Numbered from the stretch's first letter, positions 1-9,100 are shown. The stretch: 53,326 nucleotides of DNA from Phenylobacterium sp. (GCF_030697925.1 NZ_JAUYOJ010000237.1:1-53326); one strand, 5' to 3'. Program-made: numbers and translations. Notes: generated by a model not told the origin, from the letters alone.

Positions 1-18
1 GAACTCGGGTCTATGAGC

Positions 19-34
19 GGTGATAACGATCACC
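19..34. promoter_or_regulatory. Inverted repeat, possible operator, upstream of SDR gene
   Basis: GGTGAT and ATCACC face each other across AACG. The element lies 18 bases before the preferred ATG at 52 of the SDR gene, just ahead of its Shine-Dalgarno. It looks like a small operator, but the window begins here, so no promoter can be assigned. If translation began at the ATG at 13 it would be coding instead. Confidence 0.25.
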
Positions 35-51
35 CTAGGGAAAGGCGCCAC

Positions 52-828
52 ATGGCTCAGGGACTGTTTTCGCTGGAGGGCCGGGTCGCCCTCGTCACCG
101 GCGGTTCGCGCGGCATCGGCAAGATGATCGCCAAGGGCTTCATCGACCAGGGCGCCAAGGTCTACATCTCCTCGCGCAAGCCCGGCGCCTGCGACGAGAC
201 GGCGGCCGAGCTCGGCGAACACTGCATCTCATTGCCGCAGGACGTCTCGACGGTGGAGGGTTGCCAGGCCCTGGCCAAGCGATTCACCGACCTGGAGCCC
301 AAGCTCGACATCCTGGTCAACAACGCCGGCGCCGCCTGGGGCGCGCCCTTCGACGAGTTCCCGGAGAGCGGCTGGGACAAGGTGATGGACCTGAACCTCA
401 AGTCGCCCTTCTTCCTGACCCAGGCCCTGCACAAGGCGCTGAAGGCCGCGGCCAGCCATGACCAGCCGGCCAAGGTGATCAACATCTGCTCGATCGACGG
501 CATCCGCCTCAATCCGCAGGAGACCTATTCCTACCACGCCTCGAAATCGGGCCTGATCTACCTGACCCGACGTATGGCCGCCGAGCTGGTCAAGGACTCC
601 ATCAACGTCACCGGCATCGCGCCCGGCGCCTTCGCCTCGGAGATGAACCGGGTGGCCCGCGACCAGGGCGAGGAGATCGCCAAGCGCATCCCATCGCGCC
701 GCATCGGCCGCGACGACGACATGGCCGCGGCGGCCATCTACCTGGCCAGCCGGGCCGGCGATTACGTGGTCGGAGAGACCATCGCGGTGGACGGCGGGGT
801 GGCGCTCGCCACGACCGGCGGCCTCTGA
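52..828 (+). CDS. SDR family oxidoreductase, RhlG/FabG-like
   Basis: NAD(P)H-dependent short-chain dehydrogenase of 258 residues, probably reducing a 3-oxoacyl or similar carbonyl substrate in the cytoplasm. The classical SDR layout is visible: cofactor motif TGGSRGIG at 15-22, NNAG at 90-93, catalytic Ser147, and Tyr161-x3-Lys165 (YHASK), then the PG turn at 191-192 and the VDGG end motif. An ATG at 13 gives 13 more residues, but the ATG at 52 is preceded by a good Shine-Dalgarno (GGGAAAGG) and matches the usual length, so it is preferred. It stands alone, 62 bp before ydbH. The substrate cannot be read from sequence. Family assignment is firm; the RhlG resemblance is an impression. Confidence 0.85.
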   Translation: MAQGLFSLEGRVALVTGGSRGIGKMIAKGFIDQGAKVYISSRKPGACDETAAELGEHCISLPQDVSTVEGCQALAKRFTDLEPKLDILVNNAGAAWGAPFDEFPESGWDKVMDLNLKSPFFLTQALHKALKAAASHDQPAKVINICSIDGIRLNPQETYSYHASKSGLIYLTRRMAAELVKDSINVTGIAPGAFASEMNRVARDQGEEIAKRIPSRRIGRDDDMAAAAIYLASRAGDYVVGETIAVDGGVALATTGGL

Positions 829-890
829 CGGCCACGCTTTGGGCGGTTTTGCGTTATGACCTGACGAGCCCCTTTTGAGCGTCGTCCCGA

Positions 891-3800
891 TTGACCGAAG
901 CCGCCCCACCACCTGCCGCCAGGAAATCCCCGCCGCGGGCCTATGCCCGATGGGCGGTCGCGGTCCTGGTCGTGGCGGCCCTGGTGGCCCTGGCGGCCGC
1001 CTATGCCGCGCGCCGGGCCCTGGCCCGCGAGGCCCTGGTCGGCTGGCTGGAGGCCCGCGGCGTGCCGGCCTCGGTGGAGTTCCGCGACTTCGAGCTCGGG
1101 GCCTTCGCCGCCCGCCTGCGGCTGGGCCCCGAGCGCGACGCCGACGTCACGGCTGAGCTGGCCGAGGTCCGCTACGGCTTCACCGGCTTCTGGTCGGGCG
1201 AACCGTTCGGCGTGCGGATCACCTCGGTGGTCCTGCACCGGCCGGTGATCAAGGCCGGCCTCAAGGGGGGCAAGCTCAGCCTGGGCTCTCTCGATCCCGT
1301 CATCGAGGAACTCGCCCGGCGTCCGCCGCCGCCCGACGCCCGCCAGCCCGAGATCCGGGTGCGCGAGGGCGTCCTGCGGCTGGCCACCGACTACGGCCCC
1401 GTCCAGGCCCGCCTCAACGCCCAGCTCACCGACGGCCGGCTAATGTCCCTGGATGCGAAGGTCGGGGCGACCGCCCTGCGCGGCAAGGACATGTCCCTGC
1501 TGAGCGGTCCGGGCGAGGTGAAGCTGGTCACCACCCGCGGCCGGGTCGATGCGGCGCTGAATCTGCTGATACGGCGCGCCGAGGCTCAGGGCCTGTCGGC
1601 CAGCGACGCCGAGCTCGCGGTCTCGCTCCGCGCGCCCTATCCCGATCTCGATCGCCGGCGCGCAGACGGCGAGGTGAGCGCCCGTATCGACCTGACGGGA
1701 CGGCGGATCGTCTCCGGCGGGACGGAGCTGCAAACTCCCCGTCTCGAGGTGGTGTTCGGCGGTCGCCTCAGCGGCGCACTGCAAGCCCTGATCCTGCGCG
1801 GCGACGCGGAAACTCGATTGATGGCCAAGGCGGTGCGGGTTCCCGGCGCCAAGGCGCGTGACATCGACCTCAACCTGCACGCCCACGAGATCAAATGGAC
1901 CCGGTCCGGCGGCGAGACGGTGTCCGCCAACCTGTTCGCCGAGGCCGGGGCGGCGGCCATCGATTCCGGCGAGACACGGCTCTCCCAGGCCGTGGCCAAG
2001 TTCCAGGGTCCGGGGCGTTTCGTCGCCGGCGTCATCCAGGCGGAACTTGAGGGCGGACTGACGACCGACGGCGCCTGGAACGGCCTCGGCGCGCCCCGCG
2101 CCGACGATCCGGCCCAGACGGCGGCCCTCAAGAAGGCGCTTGCCGGCTTCCAGCTGCAGGCCGGTCAGGTCTCCCTGCGGATCAAGGGCCAGGAGGTGGT
2201 GGTCGCCCTCGGCGCGCCGGCGACCATGACCACCGACACCGGCGGCACGGCGATCCTGGCCGCGCATGGCGGGCCGCTCTACGCCGCCGGCCAGGGGGCG
2301 TTCCGGCTGAACGTCGAAGGCGGCGGCCTGCCCAAGGCCGAACTCCTCGTGCCGCGCTACCGCCTGACCTCGAATGGCCTGGTGGCGACCACCGCCCTCA
2401 AGGCCAGCGGCGGGTTCGGGCCGGTCGAGGCCGGGAGCCTCGACACCGCCGGCGAGCTGCGCGTGGCGGGGGGCTCGACCAGCTTCTTCGCCAGCCGCTG
2501 CGCGGCGGTCACCGCGCAGCGGCTCGAGCTCGGCGAGAACGATATCGAGGCCATCGACGCCAAGGTCTGTCCGACAAGCGCGCCGATGCTCACCGTGGCG
2601 CAGGGCGGCTGGCGGCTGCGGGGCCGGGCCCAGGCCATGAGCGCCCGGGCGCCGTTCCTGGAGGCCAGGATCTCCGAGGCGGCGGGCGACCTCGACTTCC
2701 GCGGCGCGGGCGAGACCCTGACGGGCCGCGCTGTGATCACCGCCGCACGCGTCGACGACACGGCGGCGGAGACAAGGTTCCAGCCCGTGCGCGCCACGGG
2801 CGGGGCCTCGGCGGCCGACGGCGGCTGGACCGGCGCGTTCGTCGTCACCGATCTCGCCGATCGCCGGCTCGGTCAGGCGCAACTTCGCCACGCCGCGAAC
2901 GGCCACGGCGGCCTCGACTTCGACACCGGCATGCTGGCCTTTGAAGAGGGCGGGCTACAGCCGGCCAGCCTGTCGCCCATGGCCGCCGTGGTCGCTTCGC
3001 CCGCCACCGGACGCGCGCGATTCCAGGGCCAGATCGCCTGGACGCCGGAGACCTCGACGAGCCACGGGACCCTGAGCGTCGAGCGCCTGGATTTCGCGAG
3101 CCCACTCGGCACCTTGACCGGCCTCACCGGGCAGGTGGCGTTCAACAGCCTGATCCCGCTGACCGCCGCGCCGGGCCAGAGCCTCAAGGCGGAAAGTGTC
3201 GCGACCCTGGTCCCGCTGACTGACGTGGAGGCGCGGTTCGGGCTGCAGGGCGAAGCCTTGACCGTCGAGGGCGCGAAGCTGGTGGTCGGCGGCGGGACCC
3301 TGGTCTTCGAGCCCTTCAACCTGCCGTTCAAGCCGGGCGCGAGCTGGACGGGGGTGGTCAATTTCGAGAGCGTGCAGGTGTCCGAGCTGATCGAGGCCTC
3401 GCCCTTCGGCGACCGCGTCGAACTCGACGCCCGGCTGAGTGGTCGCGTGCCCTTCGAGGTGACGCCGGAGGGGGTGCGGGTCTCGAACGGCAAGCTGGCG
3501 GCGGTCCAGCCCGGCCGCGTGTCCATCCGGCGCGAGGCCCTGATCCCGGTCGCGCAAGAGGGCGGCGCCGCCACGATCGAGGCGCCCGGCGCGCCCCCCG
3601 GCGCGGCCGAGGGGATGGCCGACGCGCTCAACGCCGCGACCGCGCCGGGCCAGGTCAACGCCTTCAGCGAATTCGCCTACCAGGCCATGGAGCACCTGGC
3701 CTTCGACTCGCTGGACGCCGAGGTGAACAGCCTGCCCAACGGTCGCCTGGGCGTCCTGCTGCATGTGAAGGGCGAGCACGCCCCGCCGAAGAGGCAGGTG

Positions 3801-3974
3801 ATCCGGCTGTCGATCATCGACCTGATCACCCGGCGGTTCCTCGATAAGGCCCTGCCCTTGCCCTCGGGCACGAAGGTGGACTTGACGCTGGACACGTCCT
3901 TGAACCTGGATCAGCTCTTGAAGGACTTCGCCGACTATCAGTCGTTGCGCGGTTCACAAGCCGTTCAGCCGTGA
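891..3974 (+). CDS. ydbH: YdbH-family AsmA-like intermembrane phospholipid transport protein
   Basis: Large 1027-residue protein with one N-terminal membrane helix (about 20-42) and a long, repetitive periplasmic beta-rich body typical of AsmA-like bridge proteins. In E. coli, YdbH works redundantly with TamB and YhdP to move phospholipids to the outer membrane and partners with lipoprotein YnbE. The assignment is strengthened by the next two genes, a YnbE-like lipoprotein and a YdbL/DUF1318 protein, in the same order as in enterobacteria. Translation most likely begins at the TTG at 891, because an in-frame stop lies 12 bp upstream and there is no ATG before the membrane helix. The gene is co-oriented with the downstream pair with almost no gap. 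Direct similarity to enterobacterial YdbH is low by eye, so context carries much of the call. Confidence 0.8.
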   Translation: MTEAAPPPAARKSPPRAYARWAVAVLVVAALVALAAAYAARRALAREALVGWLEARGVPASVEFRDFELGAFAARLRLGPERDADVTAELAEVRYGFTGFWSGEPFGVRITSVVLHRPVIKAGLKGGKLSLGSLDPVIEELARRPPPPDARQPEIRVREGVLRLATDYGPVQARLNAQLTDGRLMSLDAKVGATALRGKDMSLLSGPGEVKLVTTRGRVDAALNLLIRRAEAQGLSASDAELAVSLRAPYPDLDRRRADGEVSARIDLTGRRIVSGGTELQTPRLEVVFGGRLSGALQALILRGDAETRLMAKAVRVPGAKARDIDLNLHAHEIKWTRSGGETVSANLFAEAGAAAIDSGETRLSQAVAKFQGPGRFVAGVIQAELEGGLTTDGAWNGLGAPRADDPAQTAALKKALAGFQLQAGQVSLRIKGQEVVVALGAPATMTTDTGGTAILAAHGGPLYAAGQGAFRLNVEGGGLPKAELLVPRYRLTSNGLVATTALKASGGFGPVEAGSLDTAGELRVAGGSTSFFASRCAAVTAQRLELGENDIEAIDAKVCPTSAPMLTVAQGGWRLRGRAQAMSARAPFLEARISEAAGDLDFRGAGETLTGRAVITAARVDDTAAETRFQPVRATGGASAADGGWTGAFVVTDLADRRLGQAQLRHAANGHGGLDFDTGMLAFEEGGLQPASLSPMAAVVASPATGRARFQGQIAWTPETSTSHGTLSVERLDFASPLGTLTGLTGQVAFNSLIPLTAAPGQSLKAESVATLVPLTDVEARFGLQGEALTVEGAKLVVGGGTLVFEPFNLPFKPGASWTGVVNFESVQVSELIEASPFGDRVELDARLSGRVPFEVTPEGVRVSNGKLAAVQPGRVSIRREALIPVAQEGGAATIEAPGAPPGAAEGMADALNAATAPGQVNAFSEFAYQAMEHLAFDSLDAEVNSLPNGRLGVLLHVKGEHAPPKRQVIRLSIIDLITRRFLDKALPLPSGTKVDLTLDTSLNLDQLLKDFADYQSLRGSQAVQP

Positions 3975-4009
3975 AGCGCCACCTTCGCCGTGAAATTGGA
4001 GACGATGGA

Positions 4010-4189
4010 ATGATAAGAGCCCCAGCCGCCGCGGCCGCCCTGATCGGCGTCTTCCTCCTGGGGGCCTGCGCCACCGTCAGGGTGGAGGTGGCGCCCATCA
4101 CCATCTACGCCAAGCTGGACGCCGACGTCCGGCTGCGCCTCGACGACGACGTCAAGGCGCTGATCAAGCAGAACCCGAACCTGTTCTAG
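4010..4189 (+). CDS. ynbE: YnbE-like outer-membrane lipoprotein
   Basis: A 59-residue lipoprotein. The N-terminus is a short signal sequence ending in lipobox LLGAC, with Cys20 as the lipidated residue. The mature part is only about 40 residues and ends QNPNLF. YnbE partners YdbH in E. coli, forming a bridge at the outer membrane by beta-strand stacking. The ATG at 4010, with a GGAGACGATGGA stretch upstream, places the signal peptide correctly. A GTG at 3971 overlapping the ydbH stop would add 13 charged residues before the signal and is less likely. It sits 35 bp after ydbH and 9 bp before ydbL, so the three are probably one operon. Confidence 0.82.
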   Translation: MIRAPAAAAALIGVFLLGACATVRVEVAPITIYAKLDADVRLRLDDDVKALIKQNPNLF

Positions 4190-4198
4190 GAAATGACC

Positions 4199-4558
4199 AT
4201 GACCTTCAATCAATGGCTGGCGCCGGTCGCCGTGGCGGTCGGAAGCATCACCTGCGCGGGCGGCGCCTATGCCGATGTCGCCGCCTCCAAGGCCGTCGTG
4301 GACGCCGCCAAGGCCGCCGGGATCGTGGGCGAGCAGAATGACGGCTACCTCGGCTTCGTGAAGCCCGGCGACGCGGCGACCAAGGCCGCCGTGGCCGAGA
4401 TCAACGCCGGCCGCCGCCAGGTCTACGCCCAGGCCGCCGCCAAGAACGGCGTCACCATCGAAGCCGCCGGAGCCTCGGCTTTCAAGACCGTGGTGCAGGA
4501 ACGCCTGAAGCCCGGCGAGTCCTACCAGGACGCCTCGGGCGCCTGGGTGCGGAAGTAG
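4199..4558 (+). CDS. ydbL: YdbL family protein (DUF1318), periplasmic
   Basis: A 119-residue secreted protein with a cleavable signal peptide (likely cut after AYA) and an alanine/lysine-rich mature domain containing the NAGRRQVY segment typical of YdbL/DUF1318. In the YdbH-YnbE system YdbL is the periplasmic third component, proposed to modulate assembly of the bridge; its biochemical role is not settled. The second ATG at 4199 is preferred because AGGAA lies 7 bases upstream; the ATG at 4193 would be too close to that Shine-Dalgarno. It ends the ydbH operon and faces the DUF885 gene across a terminator-like hairpin. Confidence 0.82.
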   Translation: MTFNQWLAPVAVAVGSITCAGGAYADVAASKAVVDAAKAAGIVGEQNDGYLGFVKPGDAATKAAVAEINAGRRQVYAQAAAKNGVTIEAAGASAFKTVVQERLKPGESYQDASGAWVRK

Positions 4559-4567
4559 GGCTGCGCC

Positions 4568-4590
4568 CCTTCTCCCCTTGCGGGAGAAGG
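4568..4590. terminator. Terminator-like hairpin between convergent ydbL and DUF885 genes
   Basis: CCTTCTCCC and GGGAGAAGG form a perfect 9-bp stem with the loop CTTGC. It lies 10 bp after the ydbL stop and 22 bp beyond the stop of the opposing DUF885 gene. There is no T-run on either side, so it may be a bidirectional pause or transcript-end element rather than a classical intrinsic terminator. Confidence 0.5.
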
Positions 4591-4611
4591 AATGCTGGGC
4601 GCTGCTCCTTC

Positions 4612-6357
4612 CTATCGCGCCTTCTCCGCCGCGACCCAGGCGTCGATCCGGCGCTCCAGCATGTCCAGCGGCAGGGGCCCGGCCAGCAGCACCGCGTCGT
4701 GGAAGCGGCGGATGTCGAACTTTTCGCCCAGCTCGGCCTTCGCCTTTTCGCGCAGGGATACGATCTTCATCTCGCCGGTCTTGTAGGCGAGCGCCTGGGC
4801 CGGCCAGGAGACGTAGCGGGCCAGCTCCACCTCGATATTGAGCGGCGACAGGGCGGAGTTCTCGGCGAAGCACTTGCGGGCCTCGTCCAGGGTCCAGCCC
4901 TTCCAATGGATGCCGGTGTCGGCCACCAGCCGGCAGGCGCGCCACATCTCGTAGCTGAGCCGCCCGAACCGCTCATAGGCGTCTCGATAGATGCCCATCT
5001 CTCCGCCCAGCTTTTCGGAATAGAGGCCCCAGCCCTCGGTGAAGGCGGTGACGCCCGCCTCGCGGCGGAAGGTCGGAATGTCCTGGGCCTCCTGGCCCAG
5101 CGCGATCTGCAGGTGATGGCCGGGAACCGCCTCATGCAGGGTCAGGGCCGGCAGCTCATAGAGCCCGCGCTGATCCAGGCTCGAGGTGTTGACCATGTAG
5201 CCCCCGGCGATCCCCAGCTTCGGATTGCCCTGGAAATAGCGCCCGGTGGTGTAGTTGGCCTCGATGTCGGCGGGCACCGGCCGCACGCCGTAGGTCAGGC
5301 GGGGCAGGGTGGCGAACCAGGCCGGCAGCTTGTCGTCGATCCGCTTGGCGATCTCCGAGGCCTTTTCCAGCAGGTCCTGGCGTGAGGTCGCGTAGAATCG
5401 CGGGTCCTTGCGCAGGAAGGCCTGGAACTCCGGGAAGCTGCCCTTGAAGCCGGTCTCCGCGATGACCCCGTCCATCTCCTTGCGGATGCGGGCCACCTCG
5501 TTCAGGCCGTTCTGGTGGATCTGGTCGGGAGTGAGCTTGGTGGTGGTGTGGTCCTGCACCAGCCAGGCGTAGTAGCGCTCGCCATCCGGCAAGGCGCGGG
5601 CCCCCAGCGCCTTGCGGCTCCGGGGCAGATATTCCTTCTCCAGGAACACGACGAAGCTGGCCTGGGCGGGTCGGACCTTGTCGCGGACGATGGCGGCGGC
5701 CTCGGCCAGCAAGGCGTCGCGCTGCGCCTGCGGGATGGAGGCGGGCAGGGCCTTCAGCGGCGCAAGCATCGGGTCCGTGTCGAGCGGCGCGACCGCCTGT
5801 TCGCGGGCGAAGGCCAGCACCTTCTCGGTGGTGGAGACGGGCTGGGTGAAGCCGCTCTTGGCGCCGCGCCGGGCATTGTCGATCTCGATGGCGTAATAGG
5901 CCGGCGCGGCGTTCAGCCGGTCGATCCAGGCCTTGCCGTCGGCCAGGCTGCGCATCGGCGTCGAGGCGGCGAGATAGCCCATGGTCCAGTGGAAGCCACC
6001 ATCGGAATTGAACGGCATCCGCGCCTCGTCGAAGCCGAGGCTCGCCAACCGGCGCTCGACCGCCCAGGTGAGGAATTCGCGGTTGATCCTGGCCTCCCCC
6101 GACAGCTCGCCCGGATCGATGGCCGCCAGCCGGGTCTTGAAGCCCGACAGCGTCGCCTTGCGCGCCGCGTCGGCCTTGGGGCTGTCGTCGGGCAGGCGGG
6201 AGAGGGCCGCGCGGTCGCCCTGGTTGGCGGCCTCGATGGGATCGTCGGTCAGGCGGAAGGCCTCGTAGTCGGCGACGACCTTGTTGAGGGCCGTATCGTC
6301 GGCCAGGGCCGGGCTCGCGGCGAGGGTCAGGGCGAGGACGGCGAGCGCGCGGCGCAT
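4612..6357 (-). CDS. DUF885 family secreted protein, putative metallopeptidase
   Basis: A 581-residue protein with a signal peptide (MRRALAVLALTLAASPALA) and the DUF885 body. The family hallmark HEAVPGHH is present at 408-415 and resembles a zinc-peptidase HExxH-type site with an insertion; DUF885 proteins are often annotated as putative carboxypeptidases, with little direct biochemistry. The periplasmic location is inferred from the signal sequence. A longer reading frame extends upstream, but the ATG at 6357 has a GAAGG 8 bases before it and starts directly on the signal peptide. It is divergent from the APC permease, and an import/peptide-degradation link is only suggestive. Confidence 0.85.
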   Translation of the reverse strand: MRRALAVLALTLAASPALADDTALNKVVADYEAFRLTDDPIEAANQGDRAALSRLPDDSPKADAARKATLSGFKTRLAAIDPGELSGEARINREFLTWAVERRLASLGFDEARMPFNSDGGFHWTMGYLAASTPMRSLADGKAWIDRLNAAPAYYAIEIDNARRGAKSGFTQPVSTTEKVLAFAREQAVAPLDTDPMLAPLKALPASIPQAQRDALLAEAAAIVRDKVRPAQASFVVFLEKEYLPRSRKALGARALPDGERYYAWLVQDHTTTKLTPDQIHQNGLNEVARIRKEMDGVIAETGFKGSFPEFQAFLRKDPRFYATSRQDLLEKASEIAKRIDDKLPAWFATLPRLTYGVRPVPADIEANYTTGRYFQGNPKLGIAGGYMVNTSSLDQRGLYELPALTLHEAVPGHHLQIALGQEAQDIPTFRREAGVTAFTEGWGLYSEKLGGEMGIYRDAYERFGRLSYEMWRACRLVADTGIHWKGWTLDEARKCFAENSALSPLNIEVELARYVSWPAQALAYKTGEMKIVSLREKAKAELGEKFDIRRFHDAVLLAGPLPLDMLERRIDAWVAAEKAR

Positions 6358-6533
6358 GAGGTCACCTTCAAGGGTTCTGGCAAGGTTGGAGCGGCGCCAA
6401 GCTGGAGCAGGCGGCGGCCGGCGCCAAGGGCATTTTCGGCTAACGCCATTCGCCCACGAGCGAAGAATCACCCCACTTCATGTCCTTCGCGATTAAGGCC
6501 ATGCTCGCCGCGCCAAACCCCGGGGGTCCCGTC

Positions 6534-7931
6534 ATGAGTTTCGTCACACGCCGCAGAGCCATGGAGGCCCCGCAGCACGAAGGCGGCCACAAGCTGAAGG
6601 CCGCGCTGGGTTGGCCCCACCTGATGGCGCTCGGCATCGGCGCGATCATCGGCACCGGCATCTACACCCTGACCGGCGTGGCGGCGGGCCTGGCGGGCCC
6701 AGCGGTGATCCTGTCCTTCGCGGTGGCCGGCGCGGTCTGCGCCTGCGCCGCGCTCTGCTACGCCGAGATGGCCACCCTCATGCCCCAGGCCGGCAGCGCA
6801 TACACCTATTCCTACGTCACCCTGGGCGAGATGGCCGCCTGGGTGATCGGCTGGAGCCTGATCCTCGAATACACCCTGGTCTGCAGCGCCGTGGCGGTGG
6901 GCTGGGCGGGCTACGCCTCGGGCCTGATCCAGCAGGCGGGCTGGCCCGTGCCGGCCTATCTGCTGGCCGGACCGGAGGCCGGAGGCCTGGTCAACCTGCC
7001 GGCGGTGTTCATCGCCCTGCTGGTCACCAGCCTGCTGCTGGTGGGCACCCGCGAGAGCGCCACGGTCAACTTCGTCCTGGTCTGCGTGAAGCTGGTGGCC
7101 CTGGCGGCCTTCGTGGCCATCACCCTGCCCAGCTTCGACGCCAGCCACTTCACGCCCTTCGCGCCGTTCGGCTTCGGCGCTCAGGACGTGGACGGGACCA
7201 AGTTCGGGGTGATGGGCGCCGCGGCGATCATCTTCTTCGCCTTCTACGGCTTCGACGCCATCTCCACCGCCGCTGAGGAGGCCAAGAACCCCAAGCGCGA
7301 CCTCACCATCGGCATCGTCGGCTCGATGGTGGCCTGCACCCTGATCTACATGATCGTCGCCGCCGTCGCCCTCGGCGCCTCGCCCTACGACGTCTTCTCC
7401 AAGAGTGAGGAGCCGTTGGCCTTCATCCTGCGCGAGCTGAACCGGCCTCTGGCCGCCTCGCTGATCGCCGGCGCCGCGGTGATCGCCATGCCCACCGTGA
7501 TCATGGTGTTCATGTTCGGCCAGAGCCGGGTGTTCTTCGCCATGGCCCGCGACGGCCTGCTGCCGCGCGGCCTGTCCAAGGTGAACGCCCGCGGCGTCCC
7601 CTCGGCGGTCACCATCCTGACCGGGGTCATCGCCGCCCTCATCGCCGGCGCCCTGCCGCTGTCGCAGATTGCGGCCCTGGCCAACGCCGGAACCCTGGCG
7701 GCCTTCATCGCCACCATCCTGGCGGTCATGGTGCTGCGCCGCCGCGCGCCCACCCTAGAGCGGCTCTTCAAGACCCCGGCGATCTGGATCTTGGGCCCGC
7801 TGGGCCTGGTCGGCTGCGTCTACCTGTTCTCCAGCTTGACGGCGAAGACGATCACCTTCTTCTTCATCTGGAACGCCGTCGGCGTGGCGGTCTACCTGCT
7901 CTACGGACGGGCCAGGAGCCGGCTGGCCTAA
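6534..7931 (+). CDS. APC superfamily amino acid permease (CAT-like)
   Basis: Integral membrane permease of about 465 residues with roughly twelve hydrophobic helices. The helix-1 signature GIGAIIGTGIYTLTG and the AEEAKNPKRD segment are those of the APC family, cationic amino acid transporter-like branch. It should act in the inner membrane as a proton-coupled or facilitative amino acid importer; the substrate cannot be told. The ATG at 6534 has a GGGG element upstream; an ATG at 6480 would add 18 residues and an ATG at 6561 would shorten it by 9. The last bases CTAA at 7928-7931 also contain the stop codon of the opposing rfbD. Confidence 0.88.
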   Translation: MSFVTRRRAMEAPQHEGGHKLKAALGWPHLMALGIGAIIGTGIYTLTGVAAGLAGPAVILSFAVAGAVCACAALCYAEMATLMPQAGSAYTYSYVTLGEMAAWVIGWSLILEYTLVCSAVAVGWAGYASGLIQQAGWPVPAYLLAGPEAGGLVNLPAVFIALLVTSLLLVGTRESATVNFVLVCVKLVALAAFVAITLPSFDASHFTPFAPFGFGAQDVDGTKFGVMGAAAIIFFAFYGFDAISTAAEEAKNPKRDLTIGIVGSMVACTLIYMIVAAVALGASPYDVFSKSEEPLAFILRELNRPLAASLIAGAAVIAMPTVIMVFMFGQSRVFFAMARDGLLPRGLSKVNARGVPSAVTILTGVIAALIAGALPLSQIAALANAGTLAAFIATILAVMVLRRRAPTLERLFKTPAIWILGPLGLVGCVYLFSSLTAKTITFFFIWNAVGVAVYLLYGRARSRLA

Positions 7932-8812
7932 GCCTTGGCCAACTGCTCCAGGGTGTCCTCCATCGCCTCTTCCCAGGGTCTGAGCTGGACGCCGAACACC
8001 CGCTGCAGCCGGGTCGAGTCCAGCACGCAGTTGAGCGCGCGCTTGGCCGGGGTCGGGAAGGCGCTGGTGGGGACCGGCTCGATTGGCGGCGGTTCGCGGC
8101 CGGGGAAGGCCGTGGCGAAGATGGTCCTGCCCATGTCGTAGCGGCTGGCCACGCCGGCATTGACCACGTGCAGCAGGCCCCATTCCGGGGCGCCGGCCGG
8201 GGCGCGGGCCAGGCGGTCGGCCTGGGAGAGGATGAAGGCCGCCAGGTCGCCGCTGGCGGTCGGCCGGGCCTTCTGGTCGTCCACCAGACGCATCGGGGTT
8301 CCGGCCTGGGAGGCCTTCAGGAACCACTGCAGGAAATTCTGGCCATAGGCCGAGAACAGCCAGGACACCCGCGCCACCAGGGCCCGGTCGCAGCCCCCAA
8401 GCACCGCCTGCTCGCCCGCCAGCTTCGACGCGCCATAGACGTGCAGGGGATTGATCGCGTCGCCCTCCAGATAGGCGCCGGCCTTTTCGCCGTCGAACAC
8501 CATGTCGGTGGAGATCTGGATCAGCGGCAGGCCGCGCGCCTGGCAGGCCCTGGCCATGGCCTCCGGCGCCCGGGCGTTGACCGCATAGGCCAGGTCCGGC
8601 TCGCTCTCGGCCTTGTCCACGGCGGTATAGGCCGCGGCGTTCAGCACTAGGTCGATCGCTCCGGCGGTCTCGATCGCGCGCGTCACGGCGGCCGCATCGG
8701 TCAGGTCGACCTGGGCCCGCGACAGGGCGACCACTTCGATAGGGCCCTCCTGGCGGTCCAGCATCTCACGCGCCAACTGGCCGCTTGCTCCGAACTGAAG
8801 GATGCGGGTCAT
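7928..8812 (-). CDS. rfbD: dTDP-4-dehydrorhamnose reductase
   Basis: NADPH-dependent reductase of 294 residues for the last step of dTDP-L-rhamnose synthesis, feeding surface polysaccharides. An extended-SDR fold is visible: GASGQLA at 8-14, the DLTDAAAV segment, STDMVFDG at 101-108, and catalytic Tyr126-x3-Lys130 (YGASK). Length is normal for RfbD/RmlD. Its ATG overlaps the stop of a 21-codon rfbB remnant by ATGA, so translation is probably coupled to that remnant's start site. Partner genes rfbA, rfbB and rfbC are not in the window; a working pathway would need copies elsewhere. It is convergent with the permease, sharing stop codons. Confidence 0.92.
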   Translation of the reverse strand: MTRILQFGASGQLAREMLDRQEGPIEVVALSRAQVDLTDAAAVTRAIETAGAIDLVLNAAAYTAVDKAESEPDLAYAVNARAPEAMARACQARGLPLIQISTDMVFDGEKAGAYLEGDAINPLHVYGASKLAGEQAVLGGCDRALVARVSWLFSAYGQNFLQWFLKASQAGTPMRLVDDQKARPTASGDLAAFILSQADRLARAPAGAPEWGLLHVVNAGVASRYDMGRTIFATAFPGREPPPIEPVPTSAFPTPAKRALNCVLDSTRLQRVFGVQLRPWEEAMEDTLEQLAKA

Positions 8813-8874
8813 GGAGCGACCGCGCGGCGCACGATCGCCGATCCGCCGGCCCCGCCGGTTATGAGGATTTTCAT
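8809..8874 (-). pseudogene. rfbB: 5' remnant of rfbB (dTDP-glucose 4,6-dehydratase)
   Basis: A 22-codon frame (21 residues plus stop) beginning MKILITGGAGGSAIVRRAVA. This is the N-terminal nucleotide-binding strand and glycine motif of RfbB/RmlB-type extended SDRs, normally GGAGFIGS; here the FI pair is missing and the frame ends after Pro21. Some 330 codons of the enzyme are absent. A good Shine-Dalgarno (AGGAAAAGG) is retained 3-4 bases upstream, and the stop TGA overlaps the ATG of rfbD. The likeliest history is deletion of the body of rfbB in an rfbB-rfbD operon. Another NAD-sugar epimerase could have been the parent. Confidence 0.7.
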
Positions 8875-9100
8875 GGGCCTTTTCCTAAGCGATGCGGCGC
8901 GACTTGCCATCCCCAAACCCGCCGGCGCGCCGCGGCGGGGTGGGCGTACGACGCTTTTGTTCTGGCCTGCCAACCTCCTCGCCGCCTAAAGTCGCCGCGC
9001 CTGCTCCCCAGGTGATCATGCCAAGGAAAGCCGACGCCGCATTTCAAGGCGCAGGCGGGGTCGTGGGCGGCGCGTATTCTTCCGCGCCCTGGGGAGCGCC

